From positions 186,001-250,000 of the forward strand of contig BDIU01000110.1 in the NCBI GenBank assembly GCA_002118135.1: 64,000 bases of DNA. Reading direction: 5' to 3'. Position 1 is the first letter of the stretch; every line of letters begins with the position of its first letter. This stretch comes from Trebouxia sp. TZW2008 (taxonomy: Eukaryota; Chlorophyta; Trebouxiophyceae; Trebouxiales; Trebouxiaceae). Below, in pieces: positions 43,521 to 56,665 of the stretch. The notes beneath the pieces were generated by a model that did not search any database, was not told where the DNA came from, and saw only the letters and a list, made by a program, of their open reading frames with translations. Made by a program: the position numbers and the translations under genes.

Positions 43521-44355
43521 GGCAAAGGATAGCCAACAATCATATGTGTCTTCACTCTTCTCGCGGCAACTTGACCACAACCTATGCAACACATGAGTCA
43601 TGTGAGCTGGCAAAGCTTTGTGGGCTTGATTACAAGACCTTGAGTGGCTTCATGAGCTCTATGTGATGGGTGACACTTGCAATTTTGGCTGCGTTTCTTT
43701 GGCATGGCTGAAATAGGGGCTGCAGAAACAGTCACTGAAGAAGACGGAGGATCTTCGCTTCTGAAGTCACCTGCAGCAGCAGGGTTTGAGGTGATGGCAA
43801 CAGCAGCACAGCCTTAGCAGCATGCAAGAATGGCAAATGGAACGCTAAGTCATGTGTTCAGTCAGCTTGTACTTCAAGTATGAAATCCAGCTTTGAGCAG
43901 AATGGCACTGTTAGCACTGCATAGCTTCAGAAAATGCAAATGAGCAACCGTGGGCTTAGTCACTAAACACGGGATACAGGTGAACACAGAAAGGTCACGT
44001 ATCCCGTGTGTGACAGCTTGCCCAGAATTTAACAAATATGCTGTATAAGCAGAAATCATCCACTCTGACATCAAGGATGCTGTGACAAAGACTTTCTGAT
44101 GGCCATGCATTTGCATCCATGAACATGTTATGCAGATGATCAAGCCTGATACACCATTGCAACTGCACTTTACAGCGCATGCTGCTTCCCTGTTCGCAGC
44201 AAGTCAGAATGCACTCAAGGGGAACATAGTGTGAAATTTTTGTGGCACCCGAGCAAGCTCAGATGACCTTGACGCGATATGAGGCTTGGCAAATAAGCCA
44301 TACATTGCAGGTGTGCGCTATTGGGACAAGCCGACACTAGTCTGCCAGCACTCAC

Positions 44356-44587
44356 CTGTAATACGACGGTGGTAACAAAGACTTGCTTCTGAAAATCATA
44401 GAAGCAAAGCAAGTTGCTTCTCATCTTGCTTCTATGAACATGAGCTCCTTAAGCTCCTTATAGTGCACAATGACATGAACATATTTCTGTAGAGTCACAA
44501 TGTCACCTGCATGCCATTGCCTGGTCTCTCAGCAAAAATGATGTTGGCCAGTACAAATATTATCAGACACAGCCAGAAAGTGGCCAT
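44356..44587 (-). CDS. First exons of a possible secreted or membrane protein
   Basis: On minus, 44507-44587 encodes 27 residues from an ATG with an in-frame stop just upstream. MATFWLCLIIFVLANIIFAE looks like a signal peptide or anchor. The exon ends at a GTGACA donor. A 33-nt exon, KQVFVTTVVLQ (44356-44388), follows in phase between CAG and GTGAGT. A related stretch, KVFVTASLM, occurs near 44080 and may be another duplicated exon. The remainder of the gene could not be traced. Confidence 0.35.
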
Positions 44588-44760
44588 GTTTTACACAGGG
44601 CACGAAGCTGTCTACAGGTCAACTGCAAATGCTCCGCTGCATCTAAACCTAAACGATATCATCAAGTGTCACTCGCGCTTCTTTCATTGGCTGGTACTGG
44701 AATGCGTGTGAAGCATGCACGCAAGTGCAACGTACCAATAGTCACCGGCAAGACTGACGA

Positions 44761-44898
44761 TTAGAACTTGCCGTTGTTTGACCAAGAGATTGATGTTGTC
44801 TTCTGGATCCGTGCTGGGATCTTGACGATGTCCGGAAGCAAAAGCAGACCGGCAATAACGACGTACGCTGCAGTCATCAGCACGCAAAGAGCAATTCC
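44761..44898 (-). CDS. Possible terminal exon with a membrane helix
   Basis: After a TTCAG acceptor at 44899 the minus strand encodes GIALCVLMTAAYVVIAGLLL followed by LPDIVKIPARIQ and a TAA at 44761: one strong hydrophobic helix and a short basic tail, 45 codons. I found no upstream exon that joins it convincingly. An open frame just upstream (from about 45116) runs in another register. Confidence 0.3.
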   Translation of the reverse strand, partial: GIALCVLMTAAYVVIAGLLLLPDIVKIPARIQKTTSISWSNNGKF

Positions 44899-45204
44899 CT
44901 GAAGAGTATAGCAGACACGGCTGTCGCACCGCGTTGGCGCAACTGGGCTTCAGCTCTTTGTGATGCAGCTTCTGAATCAGTTGCTACCACAAGAACATCT
45001 GGCTCACGTGCGCGAGATGAAGAGAGAGAAAGGCACCCTAACCCAGCGTCAAATGCTCCCATAACTGCCCTGTTTCCTGCATCAGCACAATCATACTTAT
45101 ACAGCGATAGTGACATGCACCTGGACTTCCAGCTAGAGAGGGGGGCAGAGTCTGCCCTCAGGGCAGTGTTCTGGAGTCAGCCATTGTTAGAGCTGCTGTG
45201 GCGC

Positions 45205-45330
45205 ACCAAGATGACATGATGATCTTCGACAGAGATCACGCAATGTTCGTCGACCGTCTGGGGTTTTTTTAAAAACTTTATCGCTGAGTCGAACGTTGCG
45301 TGCAAGACATTTCTCAAAAGCAACGAACAT
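45205..45330 (-). repeat. Three-copy dispersed repeat, copy 1
   Basis: On minus it contains GTCGACGAACATTGCGTGAT then CTCTGTCGAAGATCATC. Related copies are on plus at about 45795-45890 and 49995-50095. The core GATCTCTGTCGAAG is identical in all three; flanking TGCAACGA and GACGAACG words are also shared. Confidence 0.6.
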
Positions 45331-45794
45331 GCAATGAAACATACCAAGCTGTCCATCATACAGCATGCCGCCCGCAGAAATGCAGTTGCAATTGCTGATC
45401 AGGTCATGACTCGTCCAATACCAAGCACTTACTGTTGTATTTGGGCATCAACACATCGTTGGTGACTTTATGCTGTTAGTGTCGTGTCATGCCGACTCAA
45501 CTACTTGCCATATGGATGTCAAAGCTTAAAAGTTGTGCTGAAAGTTTGTAACACTGCCATCTTTGTTCGGTGTCAACTCATGAGTCGTGATTACACTGAG
45601 AGCCCTAGGCACATGGGTTCAAGATACGTAGTGATAGTCCGCCATTGCCCCTTTGACTTGATGAGCGCTTTGTGAGAACAGAAACCATGCATCCATATGC
45701 ATACAACAGGAAGCGCCACAACGTGGGCAAAGGTGCCATCAAGCATGACGTAGCTGACTCGTACCTGGTTTTGTAGATGTGTCCGATTGGTGGG

Positions 45795-45890
45795 TCTTGC
45801 ATGCAACGAGCTGTCCCCCGCAGCAGGGTTGAGAGACCCGTCCGACTGGCGCCACTCGTTGCTTGATCTCTGTCGAAGATCATCGGGCCC
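45795..45890 (+). repeat. Three-copy dispersed repeat, copy 2
   Basis: It starts near TTGCATGCAACGAGC and ends with GATCTCTGTCGAAGATCATC at 45865. See copy 1 for the shared words. The element lies outside any gene model here. Confidence 0.6.
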
Positions 45891-46215
45891 AAGTACCTAC
45901 ACGAGCAACACACATACACAGATGCGGTTCTTGAGTGACTGCAATTCGCTTGTTATCCTGCCTTGCGGGTCGACCATCAATAACATATATCGCGTGCTTG
46001 CAGTAAATGGACTGCGAGGAGTATGGGAAGAATACGAAGCTTCAATTAAACCCATGAGGGTTTACGACGTGCATGCAGTTGTCCCGGCAGTTGCATTCAG
46101 CGTTGCAACGCCGTATTCGCCCTCCAGACAGAACCGAGATCTCATCTCCCCTTATGACGGCTTGATTGCCCTTCCCTTAATCAGTTTTGTGCGCTGTTTC
46201 ACACAATGCAAACGT

Positions 46216-46700
46216 TCACTGTGCTGAAGCAAAGACGATGCATCGTGCCCTGTCCACCCGCAGCGAGCAGTGTTGGTATGTCATACAGGGCATACATACA
46301 GCGTGACTCATCGAAACATGTTGAAATGAAATCTTTGAGCTTTCCATTCCCAACCACACATCGACACTGTAAACCACACAGGCAGATGCAGCAACGATAA
46401 AAGCCAGGTGAATGGCTCTCTTTGCGTTTCCCTGAACATGCTCACATGCTTGTGACTTAACCTGACTGATATGTGCGAGTTGCTGCTGCTGCTGCTTGCT
46501 CATCAGAGGGCTATGCTCATAAGTAGCAGTCAAAAAACAACTTTGGAGTTTACACACCTTGTGACAAGCATCATTGATGCCTGTCAGGGGTGGGCATATC
46601 CTTGTGACAAAATCCAGAGGCGTCATTGGGAGGCTGTGAATGTCACCCACGAGGAAGGTACGTTCGTCTGTGTATCGCAACTTTGAGCTTTCTGGAGCAC
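46216..46700 (-). CDS. Two exon-like segments of an unidentified membrane protein
   Basis: On minus, an open segment ends TGINDACHK at a GTGTGT donor (exon end 46558). After a TTCAG acceptor, 46216-46431 continues in phase as GNAKRAIHLAFIVAASACVV then YSVDVWLG, a likely membrane helix, to a stop. The upstream boundary and start are unknown. No family is recognised. Confidence 0.25.
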
Positions 46701-47056
46701 AGCATTCTGCTCCCACATCATAGATATTGCTCACGTCTGATCTGTACTGGCAGTCTGTTGCAATTGACTGGTAGATGCAACATCTGCTGTGAAAGCTATC
46801 TTGACAAGCTTTCAGATGCTAGCTGTTGCAATGATTAGAAGGGTACAGCTGTCACAGTGTTGTGCAAAAACGTTTGCAGCAGCATTAACATTCACTGTTC
46901 AGCAAGCTTGCTTGTGTGCTCATTGCATTGTTGCATTTGCTTGTCTGTAGGTACATCTGATCGTTCATCTGTGCCTCTGTGTGTCTGTTTCCTTCTGTTG
47001 ATCATCTGTCTGATGTGTTGTACTGTGTGATGCTCATGTTTTACAGCTATTCAATG

Positions 47057-47116
47057 TCATTCATTCATTCATTCATTCATTCATTCATTCATTCATTCAT
47101 TCATTCATTCATTCAT
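47057..47116 (+). repeat. (ATTC)n microsatellite
   Basis: About 14 uninterrupted CATT/ATTC tetranucleotides in an otherwise gene-poor stretch. Confidence 0.95.
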
Positions 47117-49994
47117 CATAAACGTGGGCTAGGCAGGCTCAGCAGGCCCAACTAAGTACGTACAGAAGCAATTAACTGTCTCCAATCAGTTCGATCATGT
47201 GCTAACCTAAATCAATTATATCCTATCCAGCGCGCATGCCTGTCTTTACCTTCTTCAGAAAATGTGACACGCTTACTGCATGCTGTGTTCACTGCTGTGC
47301 AGCATTCATGTTTTGCAAAATGCTTGTCTTGCTCAGTCCTACTGTTATTGGGGAAAGGTCAAGGATGTATTGAGTGAACTGTTCTCCCATGAGATCATGG
47401 TCAGGTTTTTTGCTATGCTTTGCCTTATGTTGAAGCTTTTTCTGGCAAAGTATCCAATGTGCTTTGTCTTGCACATATTTTTCATGCTTTTGTGCAGATT
47501 CTGGCTTTGACCAATTTTGTTCAAGGATGATGATAAGCCAAAGGCTGAAGTCAGGAGTTGCTGTGTGTTGCCAGTGTCAAGTCCAACACACCAGGCGTTC
47601 TCGGACGATGATGCACACTGTACCCAGTTGCCAAAGCGCAGGTTGTGCAAAGTTGCACTGACACTCATTGATGACGGCCTAATTTTTAGTAAACGGCTGC
47701 TGAGCATGCTTTCCATGCTCAGAACAGTCTTCTCCAAGTTGCGTCAACATCAAGTGCTGAACAAGGCATCAAACTGTGTTTAGGGTCAGAGTGCACTGAT
47801 GTGTCTATACAATGATCCGTCTTCTGTCTAATTTGCCGAATACCATCTGTTGTTGGTTGACCCACTCATGTCTATCGGTGCAATTTCCAGCAATTTTGCA
47901 TCCATTGATGTCATGATTAACGATACATCCAATAATACGCTGGAGCTAAAGTTTGACTGACTTGAGCAAACAGACATTCATACTAAACCGAATTCAATTA
48001 TTGCAACCTCACTTTCTGAGAACTAAGCCGTACACTCACTTCTTGTGCTGTGCTGTCATTGCCTGAGCCAAGCTGAAACGCTTGTATATGATGCTTCAGG
48101 CTTTGATCTTGATTCTGTTCATCCCAACCAAATGTGACTTGTTGCCCGCCATTTGGACGACTGAAGGACGTCTATTGCAAGAAAATACGTGATCAGGCAG
48201 CAAGAGCTTCCAGCTACATTTGAGCTTTGTGAGCCTTTCACTGCCATGTCTTATCAGGTGAGCTGTTTATGTCACCAACGTGTAAGCAAACACCTGTTTT
48301 GAAAACAAGCCACTGTCTTAAAGCATCAAGCGAGCAGGAATGAGTATTGACCTCTGCTCCTTTTCCTTTACAATTAAGGCTTGTGTCAATGCAGTGGTGC
48401 CGACTTGGAAAGCCATGGCCCTGGTTCTGTTTTCTGCAATGCTTTGCTTGCATGTGTGATGGAACAAAAAGGCTGCTGAGACATGTGGTAAAACTTCTTC
48501 GTTCCTCTGCTTCCGCTGCTGACTGTGCTGTGTCAGCAAGTCAGAAGCGAAAAGACAGTAGAGACTTTCCTGCTTCAAGTGCAGAGTTTTGGCAACCCAA
48601 GGGTGGCAGTGGTGGTCTGCAGTTGGCTGATGCTTCACCCTCTTCTTCTTCTTCTTCAACAAACAGTGTTGCTGCTGGTGTTGCTGTGAATGAAGAGCTA
48701 CCTCAGCAAGTTGCTGGGCAAGCTTTCTCATACAGACTCAACAATGTCAATGTCTGTCATTGATGCTCTTATTGAGGCTGATGTTGCCCCTTCTTTGCAG
48801 ATGGGAAGGACATTGCAGGTGTGGCTGTTGTTCAGGGTCTGTGCCAGGTGCATGTTTGTTTTGTGTTTCCCAACACTGGGGAGCCCAAGCACAAGATCTG
48901 ATTTCAGGCAAGCTCTGACCCTCCTTTAGCAGGTTGTCTATGTATGCATACATTACTGTCACAAAGGCAAGCAAGGCCATGTCAGGCGTTGAAGACACGC
49001 TCATTGGGAGGTGCTTACTTACAGCTGCCATAACATCACATCACATTACCCATCCCAAACGATGCGCTCTGTAGAGCTCACTGCTGCATTTTCTAGCATA
49101 GCGTACTGTTGTTGCAGACTGCATTGACCACTCTTTTGTCAGTAATGACTTCATTGCCATTGCTCTTTGTGGACGATGATTTCAACCATGTATGTTAGTA
49201 CAGCACAATGCAGTGACAATGCCCTTGACTGGCAAAGTTGTATGTTGAGCATTCACATAGTGCATGTTCACCTACGTGTATATACACGGTGTGTGCACAC
49301 AAGGTTTGATGCAACCATTGTCTTGCTTGTATATGCAGTTGCAACTGCATTGCCTTGAAGGTGGTCACCAAACCCCCCTGATCTGTGGCAATGCTCAAAT
49401 CAACCGGTAGTCACAAGGCAGTCACTGTGCAATGCCCCATGACTATGCTGTTTCATCTCCATTTGCTGCATCTTAGCAAGTTTCTCAGCACTGCAGCAAT
49501 CAGCTCCTGTATACCAACTGGGTTGACCTCAAGGGGGGTCTATTGCTTGCATCAATTGATGCCTTTCTTTGTACTGAAGTTCACGAGCTGCTTACTCGGT
49601 GTGCTCTTGAGGTATACCTTGCGTACTTCTTTCTGCAGGTTATCAGTTCATGAACTCGTGACGGTGTTTCGTTTAACACTACCAAATTTGGAAAGCTCAA
49701 TGGCAATGTACATGCAACAATACTGAATCAGATTAATCCGCTGTAGCTAAACATGCTCGTGAGCGGCATCGCATGCAGTTGCAATATATTGACGTATGTA
49801 CTGCTTTGATTATGCAACTTGGAGCGCTTGCAATTGAATGCTTATGTTGGGATAACTCTACCGATGGAGTATTACAGGTATGCATCAAAGCAATGCTCAA
49901 TTGTGTGGACGTAAATGACGCTCACAAGCAAGCAATGCTTGATACGTACCTTGTGTGCCACCCACCTGAATCTCCCGCCCTTGGTCAAGCTTCA

Positions 49995-50095
49995 CTGCTA
50001 TTCTTGCGTGCAACGAACGAGCCTCCAACTCAGTGTAAAAACAACCTCCAGAGTGGACGAACGCTGCACGATCTCTGTCGAAGGTCATCGGTCGC
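49995..50095 (+). repeat. Three-copy dispersed repeat, copy 3
   Basis: GCGTGCAACGAACGAGCC, later GTGGACGAACGCTGCACGAT and CTCTGTCGAAGGTCATCGG. It lies about 330 bp upstream of the gene starting at 50422. Confidence 0.6.
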
Positions 50096-50421
50096 CACTG
50101 ACGCCGGTGACGGTGAACACGAGGTCTGCATCCTGTTGCACTGTAATGCTACCGCCTCAGGAGTTGTCATAAATACCCATGTGCGACTATGGGATAGACC
50201 GAGACTCTAAACCCTGATCAGGTTTCATCGCGAACTGATGGTGGCCGCCATCAGGTTAGCAAGAAATGACTAAGCATGTGATTCTTACGTAACGAAGAAG
50301 AGGACAACTGGTGTGTACCACGCCGTGGTAACCACGGCTTGTGGCCTGTGGTAGATGTGAGACTAGATTGCAGTTTGGTCCCAGAGCTCGGAAGTTATCA
50401 GGGTTGCTTAGTTTCACAAGA

Positions 50422-53400
50422 ATGGTAAGCTCAGCTGCCTCATCAGGCTTGTACGCGGATCCTGTGACGCCGCTGCTAAATCTGCAGAAACGCCTGTCCT
50501 GCACTTTGGCCACGTTTCAAACCGCATCTTACAAGACTTGTGACGTGCAGGTTGGCCGTGCAGCCCGATTGCAGGCTGTTTTGCGTCGTGTGGGCCCGCC
50601 TCAGCCCGTTCAATCGGCTCTTGTCAGCGGCAGTTTTGATGACAACTCAGACAACCTGGCAGCCAGCCTCACGAAAGAGGTTATACCAGCAGCGGTGCCA
50701 GGGAGCTCTGTTTACGAGCTACGAGAGTACTTCAGAGCAGTTCCTTCAGACATCCTGATAGATATTTGCAACGACTTGCTGTGGACGGAGAATGACGAGC
50801 CCGAAGGTCCCTCAAAGAAGGACTTGGTGAAGGCAGTCATTGTCTACATCATGCAGGTAAGTCTGTCCAGCAATTTTTCTGACTTCAGTAGAACTGCTGT
50901 GTGTAGGATGCAGTCACGGCCTAGCTATCTCATGTGCCATGTGCCAAAACATCTGTATGGTGACGCCCTTGAGCAATGCTGCTGCTGTGCATCAGGGTCC
51001 AGATGACAGCCTTGCTTCACAAGGTCAGGGCGGATCACCCCCATCTCTTGCAGACAAAAAGGACAAGGTACAAATCACTCTGTAGCTTTCAAGCCTGCTG
51101 TCTCTGGCTAAATGCTTCTGCAGCCAATGCTGCATCATTGTCTTATGAAGAGCAAGCAAAATGTGTAAGAATAGCAGGTGCGACCGTATCTTTTGCATGT
51201 TGACCTGAACAGGGTTGTTCAATTCACCGTGCATTCTTGCAAAAAAAGTGTTGCACTCTTTTGTGTCCATAATGACATCCCTACGACACATGTTCATTGG
51301 CTTGTATGCTGACAGCAGTATATGTATGTGTGTGTGTGTATGTCTGTATGTGTGTATGTGTGTATGTATGTATGTATGTATGTATGTATGTACTGCCAGC
51401 GAATAGCTCAAGCTGTGTGCTTTTATCTGCCTGATCCGATTGTGTAAATGCAGGTTGGTGATGCAAATGAGCTCGCTGCGCGAGAGCTTGAGGACAAATA
51501 TCTCGCCAGCACACTCATCAACATCAGTGTTGATGCTTCTTCCAGTCGTCAGAATGGTGCAGGCTTGGCATTGGTAAGAAGCTGACTCATTCATCAGAGT
51601 TATACTCCTGCCAATGTGCATGCGCCTTTTGCATTGTCATGTCTTCAGCTCAAAAATTGCAGCTGCTAGTTTAAGAAGCAAGTTGTCTAGCTATCGGTCA
51701 AAATGACTACACTCTGCACTGTCTACCATCAGAGTTGGATGGGTTGGCCGCAGATGTCTAGATTTTAACAATGTATCTGGATTTGTATTTGCATAGTTCA
51801 AAAGAAAGACAAAGACTGCTGTAAGGAGCGCTCGTTGTAACATTGTCATCAAGCTATCATGGCCTTGTACATGCGTGACAAGATGACAGGTGTACATGGC
51901 TGCATCTGGATGCTTGCATTGGTTTATCAATCTGTCAATTAGTTTGCTGTAAGGATATTCTTGGCAATGTATGCTTGAAGAATTGTTAAGAACGTTGAGG
52001 CAGTGACTTCAGTGCTTGCACAACGTTGATATCTCAATGGTAGGTTCTGCTCTGGTGCAGGTTGATGTGCTGGTCAGCCTTTCTGATAGTTTCAGATGTA
52101 AAGGTAACCCTGTTACTCAGGCTTCCTTGATCAGTGCTGTGTGTTTGTATCAGGAGTCACCGTTTGCCAACGCGACAGTGCAGGCAGGATTGCTGAGGCC
52201 TTTGAGTGCAAGCTTGCTTCATGAGGTCGACCAGCAGCAGGTGCTGATTCTATGCCAACAAAAGCATTGCGTTTCTTCTTGTTGTTGCCTGGGTTTGTCA
52301 GCTTAGGTGCAGTCAGCTGCAAAAGCATCAAGTATGCATCACCTTTGCACTGCATGACTTAAGAGACAGGTAGCAGCAGGTCATAATTTCCTCAAGTCAA
52401 TCGCTGCATGTACAAAGCTGACAACATTGGCGTAGCTTGTAACAGAGCTCTGCACACCACCAGCAAACATCACTGGTTGCCATATGTACTGCCTTTTGCG
52501 GGAGACACAGTCAAGATCAAGAGAGTAAGGCGTTTGTCAGCTGCTGTATCTGTCAGGAGCAAAAACCTAGGATTTTGTTGGGTTTAGCCTGGTGCATCCT
52601 TCATGTATCGCCTGCATTGCAGCGACTGGCAGTCTGCATCTGCATTCATCTGAATCGATCTGCATCTTAGATCTGCATATCAGGATCAACAACCCCAGTT
52701 CAAGTTTCTTCTGTCCAGGGTGATGAGGTTGACTTGGGTCTGGTAAGCCCTTATGTGCGTTTGTTGGACCCAAAGTACTATGCCTGCCTGGATAACCATT
52801 TTCCCACCAAGCGCGCTGGCAACCCTAGCAGGCCAACACTGAACATGGGCTTCTTCAGCTCTGTGACAACCCTGGGCATACCTACTAGCCCAGTGACAGA
52901 GACTGAGCAGTCTGGTACATCCAGAACTGCCAGTCCAGTTGCAAATGGTGGGCAATCTGGTGGTTTCGACGCTGCCAGCCCAAGGACAGAAGTTGGGCCT
53001 TTGCGTGACTTCCTCACCACCAGCCCAGTGGCAAGCGGTAGGCAAACTCACGGTTCATGGACTGCCAGCTCAGTAGGGAGTCCAGAGTCGCCATTTGCAG
53101 ATAAGGAGGCTGCTCAGGCAAGCTTCTCACTCAATGACAACAAGCTTCTGACCAACCTAATCTGTCTCAAGGTCAAGCTTCTGACTCACCTTGTCTGTAT
53201 GTTGTCTGTGCATGCTCAAGCGTTTTGTCAATCTTGCTTGCTGCATGGTACAGCTGGGACTGACCTGTTTGGTTGCATCGGCATCATCTAGGTGTGGACT
53301 TCATACTGAATTTGAGCTTGCATTGCCATGCAAGAAATTGATCTGAATTGTTGATGGCTTGTACTGGCATATGCAATGTGCAAACTTATGCAGCATGATG

Positions 53401-56077
53401 CCTGCCCAAATGCAAGTGTTTCATGTTTGAGCTGCCCTGCTTATTGCTCACAGTGAATCCTACGTCAGGAACAAGCATGACACTGTGTCTACCTGTACTT
53501 GCAGGCACTCCTGGGCTTGCGCATGGACCCTCACCCAGTTCGCTCACCACAGCTGTGGGACATGACTCCCAGTGGGTATGTCCCGCAAGACGGCAGTGGT
53601 GACTTCATCACTCACTGCAACACATCCGACATCGGCACAGACTCAGAGGATGGTGCGGATGATGACTCCTTGGAGCTGGTCTTTGGCATGAGGGGCACCC
53701 CTTCCCCCCAGGCAAGTGCCCTGGGATGACATCTTGGGCTGCCTGACACATGCATATTGTTGCCAAAATGTCTGTCATCTTCTGATGTTGCCTGAGAGGC
53801 AGTGGCTGTATTTTGCATAAGCTCTTGCAGTCAGTCAGCAGCAATGCTTTGTGGTGGGTGTTCGCTGTTGCCCCACCTTTGTGTCTGTACCAGGATCGAC
53901 TGCTGTTCATGCTGCTTTCTTGTGAACTTGAAGTGCCATCTATGCATCTTGGCCAGATTCAAACATCAAAGCACTGCCATCTGGGTTGCACATGTCATTT
54001 GGACCAGTGCGTTCAAAACTTTGCACTGACCATTCCTGATGCAAACGTTGTCTGCCAACAAGTCAAACCACTGGTGAGATAGCTCTGGGATTTGCCTGTA
54101 GGCGCCACCCAAGAAGCTTGAGGCCCGGCATCATCTTGCCGGCGTCATCCCTGGGCTGATAGCCCAGATGCTTGAAAAAGCTGGCATGACACTGTCTGAG
54201 TCAGCCCCTCCACAAGTGAGTGTGCACTTCCCTCTTCCTGCTCTGCAGTTGAGATGTCCCGCAATCACCGTTTCTGTCATGCGAGTGGCTTGCTGATAGC
54301 TGTTGCTAACAGTTAGTGTTGTTTTGCACTTTGTGTTTCAAACAGTTTGTGACACGTGCAGCAGCAGGCCAACTCAAGGCCGATTCAAGCTAGATTTGCA
54401 TGCGTCTACGCTCTCTTTAAGTGTGCTATTGCAATCTGACAAGGACATGCAGCATCTGTCATTTGATGGAGTTCATGACTTGTCTGTACGCGTCATCAGC
54501 CATGCGCCTATCCGCCATCACCCACGCCACCATCAACAAATACAGTACAGCCTTGCCTCAGGTTGCTTATTTTACCTGTCACTTCTGGTCCAATTAAGCT
54601 AGATGGACGCCACGCAACACAGCAGTACAGATGAGCTCCAGTCTGACTTGGCTCAAATTGGCAGTGTGCAATGTTTACTGCTGGCGCCAACCCAGGGAGC
54701 TGTCTTGTTGCTATGTTGAACAAAAAGACTGCAGTTGTTGTGTGGGTTGTATGACCCAATACACTAGCGTTGCTGGCCGGCTGATGCAGGTGATGCTGCC
54801 TGTCATGTCACGTCATGTTCAGACTCTACATTTGCACTGCAAATCATGGCAATACTGCATTGCTGAAAATCCTTGTCCTTCCTGCAGTTGCCTTCTGACA
54901 GAATGCAGTATCCAAGTTCAAACTACAGCTGCCGTCAAGGTGCACCTAACTGTCAAAATGACATGCTCCTAGTTCCAAGCAAATTGACTTTTGACTGCTG
55001 TTGTGTGGACACCCCTGTGAGGTCAGCATCACAAGTGCATATGCAGCACCAACAGCAAAGCCACCATGTCAAGACAGTCTCAGAGCAAGACTCTGAGCAC
55101 CTGACTGAAATGCCTCCTGAGAACTCATCAGCAGATGCCAAGGGGATGGATGCCTTGAGCGCTGCAGTCAATCTCAAAGAAACAGCCAATGCGAGCAATC
55201 AGAACTTGACCCTGAAAAAGCATGCCATTGACAATGAGACAAACACAACGGTGAGAAATGCTGCTGCTGCTGCTGAAGGCCATGCAGATTGCAAGTGTGG
55301 CTATGCATGTTGCTGCATAGCTCATGCCCTCATGCAGAGGATGCCATGTTTGCCACAGCAAGTGCTTATTTCGTGTTGAGCACAGCATGTGCTTGTGTTG
55401 ACAAGTCTGACTGGTTCAGCAGAGTTGCATAGGTCCAGCTTGCTTGTAGCATGCAAGAACTTTGTAACAACTGCAGTCTGTCTGCAGACTCCGCACAAAG
55501 TCCTGGGAGAACTAGAGACTTCTGCAAAGACCTACCACCAGCCTGACATGGTGTCTTTGCCTGACAACGAGTCAGCCAAGCATGTGAAGACTATCCACAG
55601 CCAGGTACAGGACCATGTGCAACTTTCTTAGACCATCTGTTGCATGCTCACAACATCTGCATTTCATTTGTAGTTGACTGCTGGGAAATTCTGCTTTTGA
55701 AAGGCTGCCATGACTCAGTCCAGAATGGACTCTGAATTCTAGCTAAGAATCATACAGCTAGCCAACAGTCAACACATTGTCATTGCCCAGCGTCATATTG
55801 ATCTGCATGTGTGCATTCACAAGCTGTGGACTCTGTACACCTTGCTAGGCTTGTACATAGTGCTGTATCTTTGCAGCTGTGGCTTTCATGCTGTACATGC
55901 CACAACGTCATATGAGCACAGCTTGGGTCTCTTCAGCTCAGATCTGGCACACATGCGCAGCCTGCACACGACAAGCTGCCTTTATGGTCTGTGAAGCTGC
56001 TGTATGCATAGCATCATGCCAAGATAGGCTTTCTGTCTGTGCAGGTCATTGGCAAAGACCCTGATGCAATTCCTTGA
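50422..56077 (+). CDS. Largely disordered protein of unknown function, 10 exons, two GC-AG introns
   Basis: Exons 50422-50856, 50996-51067, 51454-51573, 52154-52240, 52719-53117, 53505-53711, 54102-54215, 54888-55250, 55488-55604, 56045-56077; 1947 nt, 648 aa, phases consistent. Residues 95-145 look folded (SSVYELREYFRAVPSDILID then LLWTENDEPEGPSKKDLVKA), a helical module somewhat like a small DNA- or protein-binding domain. The rest is Ser, Pro, Gln and Asp/Glu rich. Residues about 290-365 hold imperfect repeats of about 20 residues built around TSPV/TASPV followed by GGQSGG or GRQTHG. Near 420 there is an acidic stretch (TDSEDGADDDSLEL). The introns after exons 5 and 6 start GCAAGC and GCAAGT. 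An exon between 51573 and 52154 cannot be excluded. I chose the first ATG at 50422; upstream codons are open but lack ATG. Confidence 0.65.
51318..51391 (+). repeat. TG/TATG-rich microsatellite in an intron
   Basis: TATGTGTGTGTGTGTATGTC passes into a run of GTAT tetranucleotides ending about 51391. It lies in intron 2 of the gene at 50422-56077. Confidence 0.9.
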
Positions 56078-56665
56078 CCCGATGACATCTTGAGAAGAGT
56101 TTGTTGTACGTACAGACTGATTAGTCTTTCAAGGTTTTCTTGTCAGTATGTCAGTTACACAGTGGTCAGTGATTGTCTTGTATGCAACTCATGCTATAAC
56201 AAAAGTTGTAAGACTTTCAGGTGACATTCGCCAGTGCCGCTAGCGCTGTGGTCTAAGCATGGCCAACATTTCAAATGAAAATAAAAGGCAAATGCTGTGT
56301 CGACAACATGAGCACAACATGAGTGGCAGAGAATCTGCTGCTTTTGAGCTTGCGTGACCCTGACTGCCAACTCCATGAAGATCATCTTTGGCCTGCTGAC
56401 AAAAGTCGCTTGAAGAGCTCATAATGACTCTAGCAAACTCCCAGGCCGATCAGTAAACCTCAGGTACACAAGTGCAACTGTTGAGCTTATAGACAACCAC
56501 AGGCAATCAATGCAACCTCATGTCTTGATATATTTCACACTACTAGCTATGCAGTATTGCAGATGACATGAGATGTCACTGCGCATCTGCAGACTGCTAA
56601 AACATCTAGCAGGCGAGAATCTATCCTGACCTAAACGCTCTTTGTTTCAGTCAATTTCAACTCAG
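56078..56665. other. Convergent intergenic region
   Basis: 588 bp between the end of a plus-strand gene (56077) and the end of a minus-strand gene (56666). It probably contains both 3' UTRs. TGTAA occurs near 56206 on plus. No coding exon is recognised. Confidence 0.45.

Larger units (their letters stand above)
45331..50421. other. Gene-poor region with fragments only
   Basis: Apart from the repeats and exon-like segments listed separately, I find no gene model here. A plus-strand open segment at about 48463-48763 (a Ser/Ala-rich chain containing six Ser codons made of TCT repeats) and a minus-strand hydrophobic segment at about 48930-49000 may be exons. They could not be joined to anything. 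Confidence 0.35.

Noticed and set aside
48347..48763. 138-codon plus-strand frame with a Ser run
   Set aside because: It begins at a non-ATG codon, the serine run is a TCT microsatellite, and no splice partner was found; left as a possible fragment only.
52062..52104. Small exon VDVLVSLSDSFRCK in the 50422-56077 gene
   Set aside because: Its inclusion forces the next exon into a register that stops; skipping it keeps the whole chain open.
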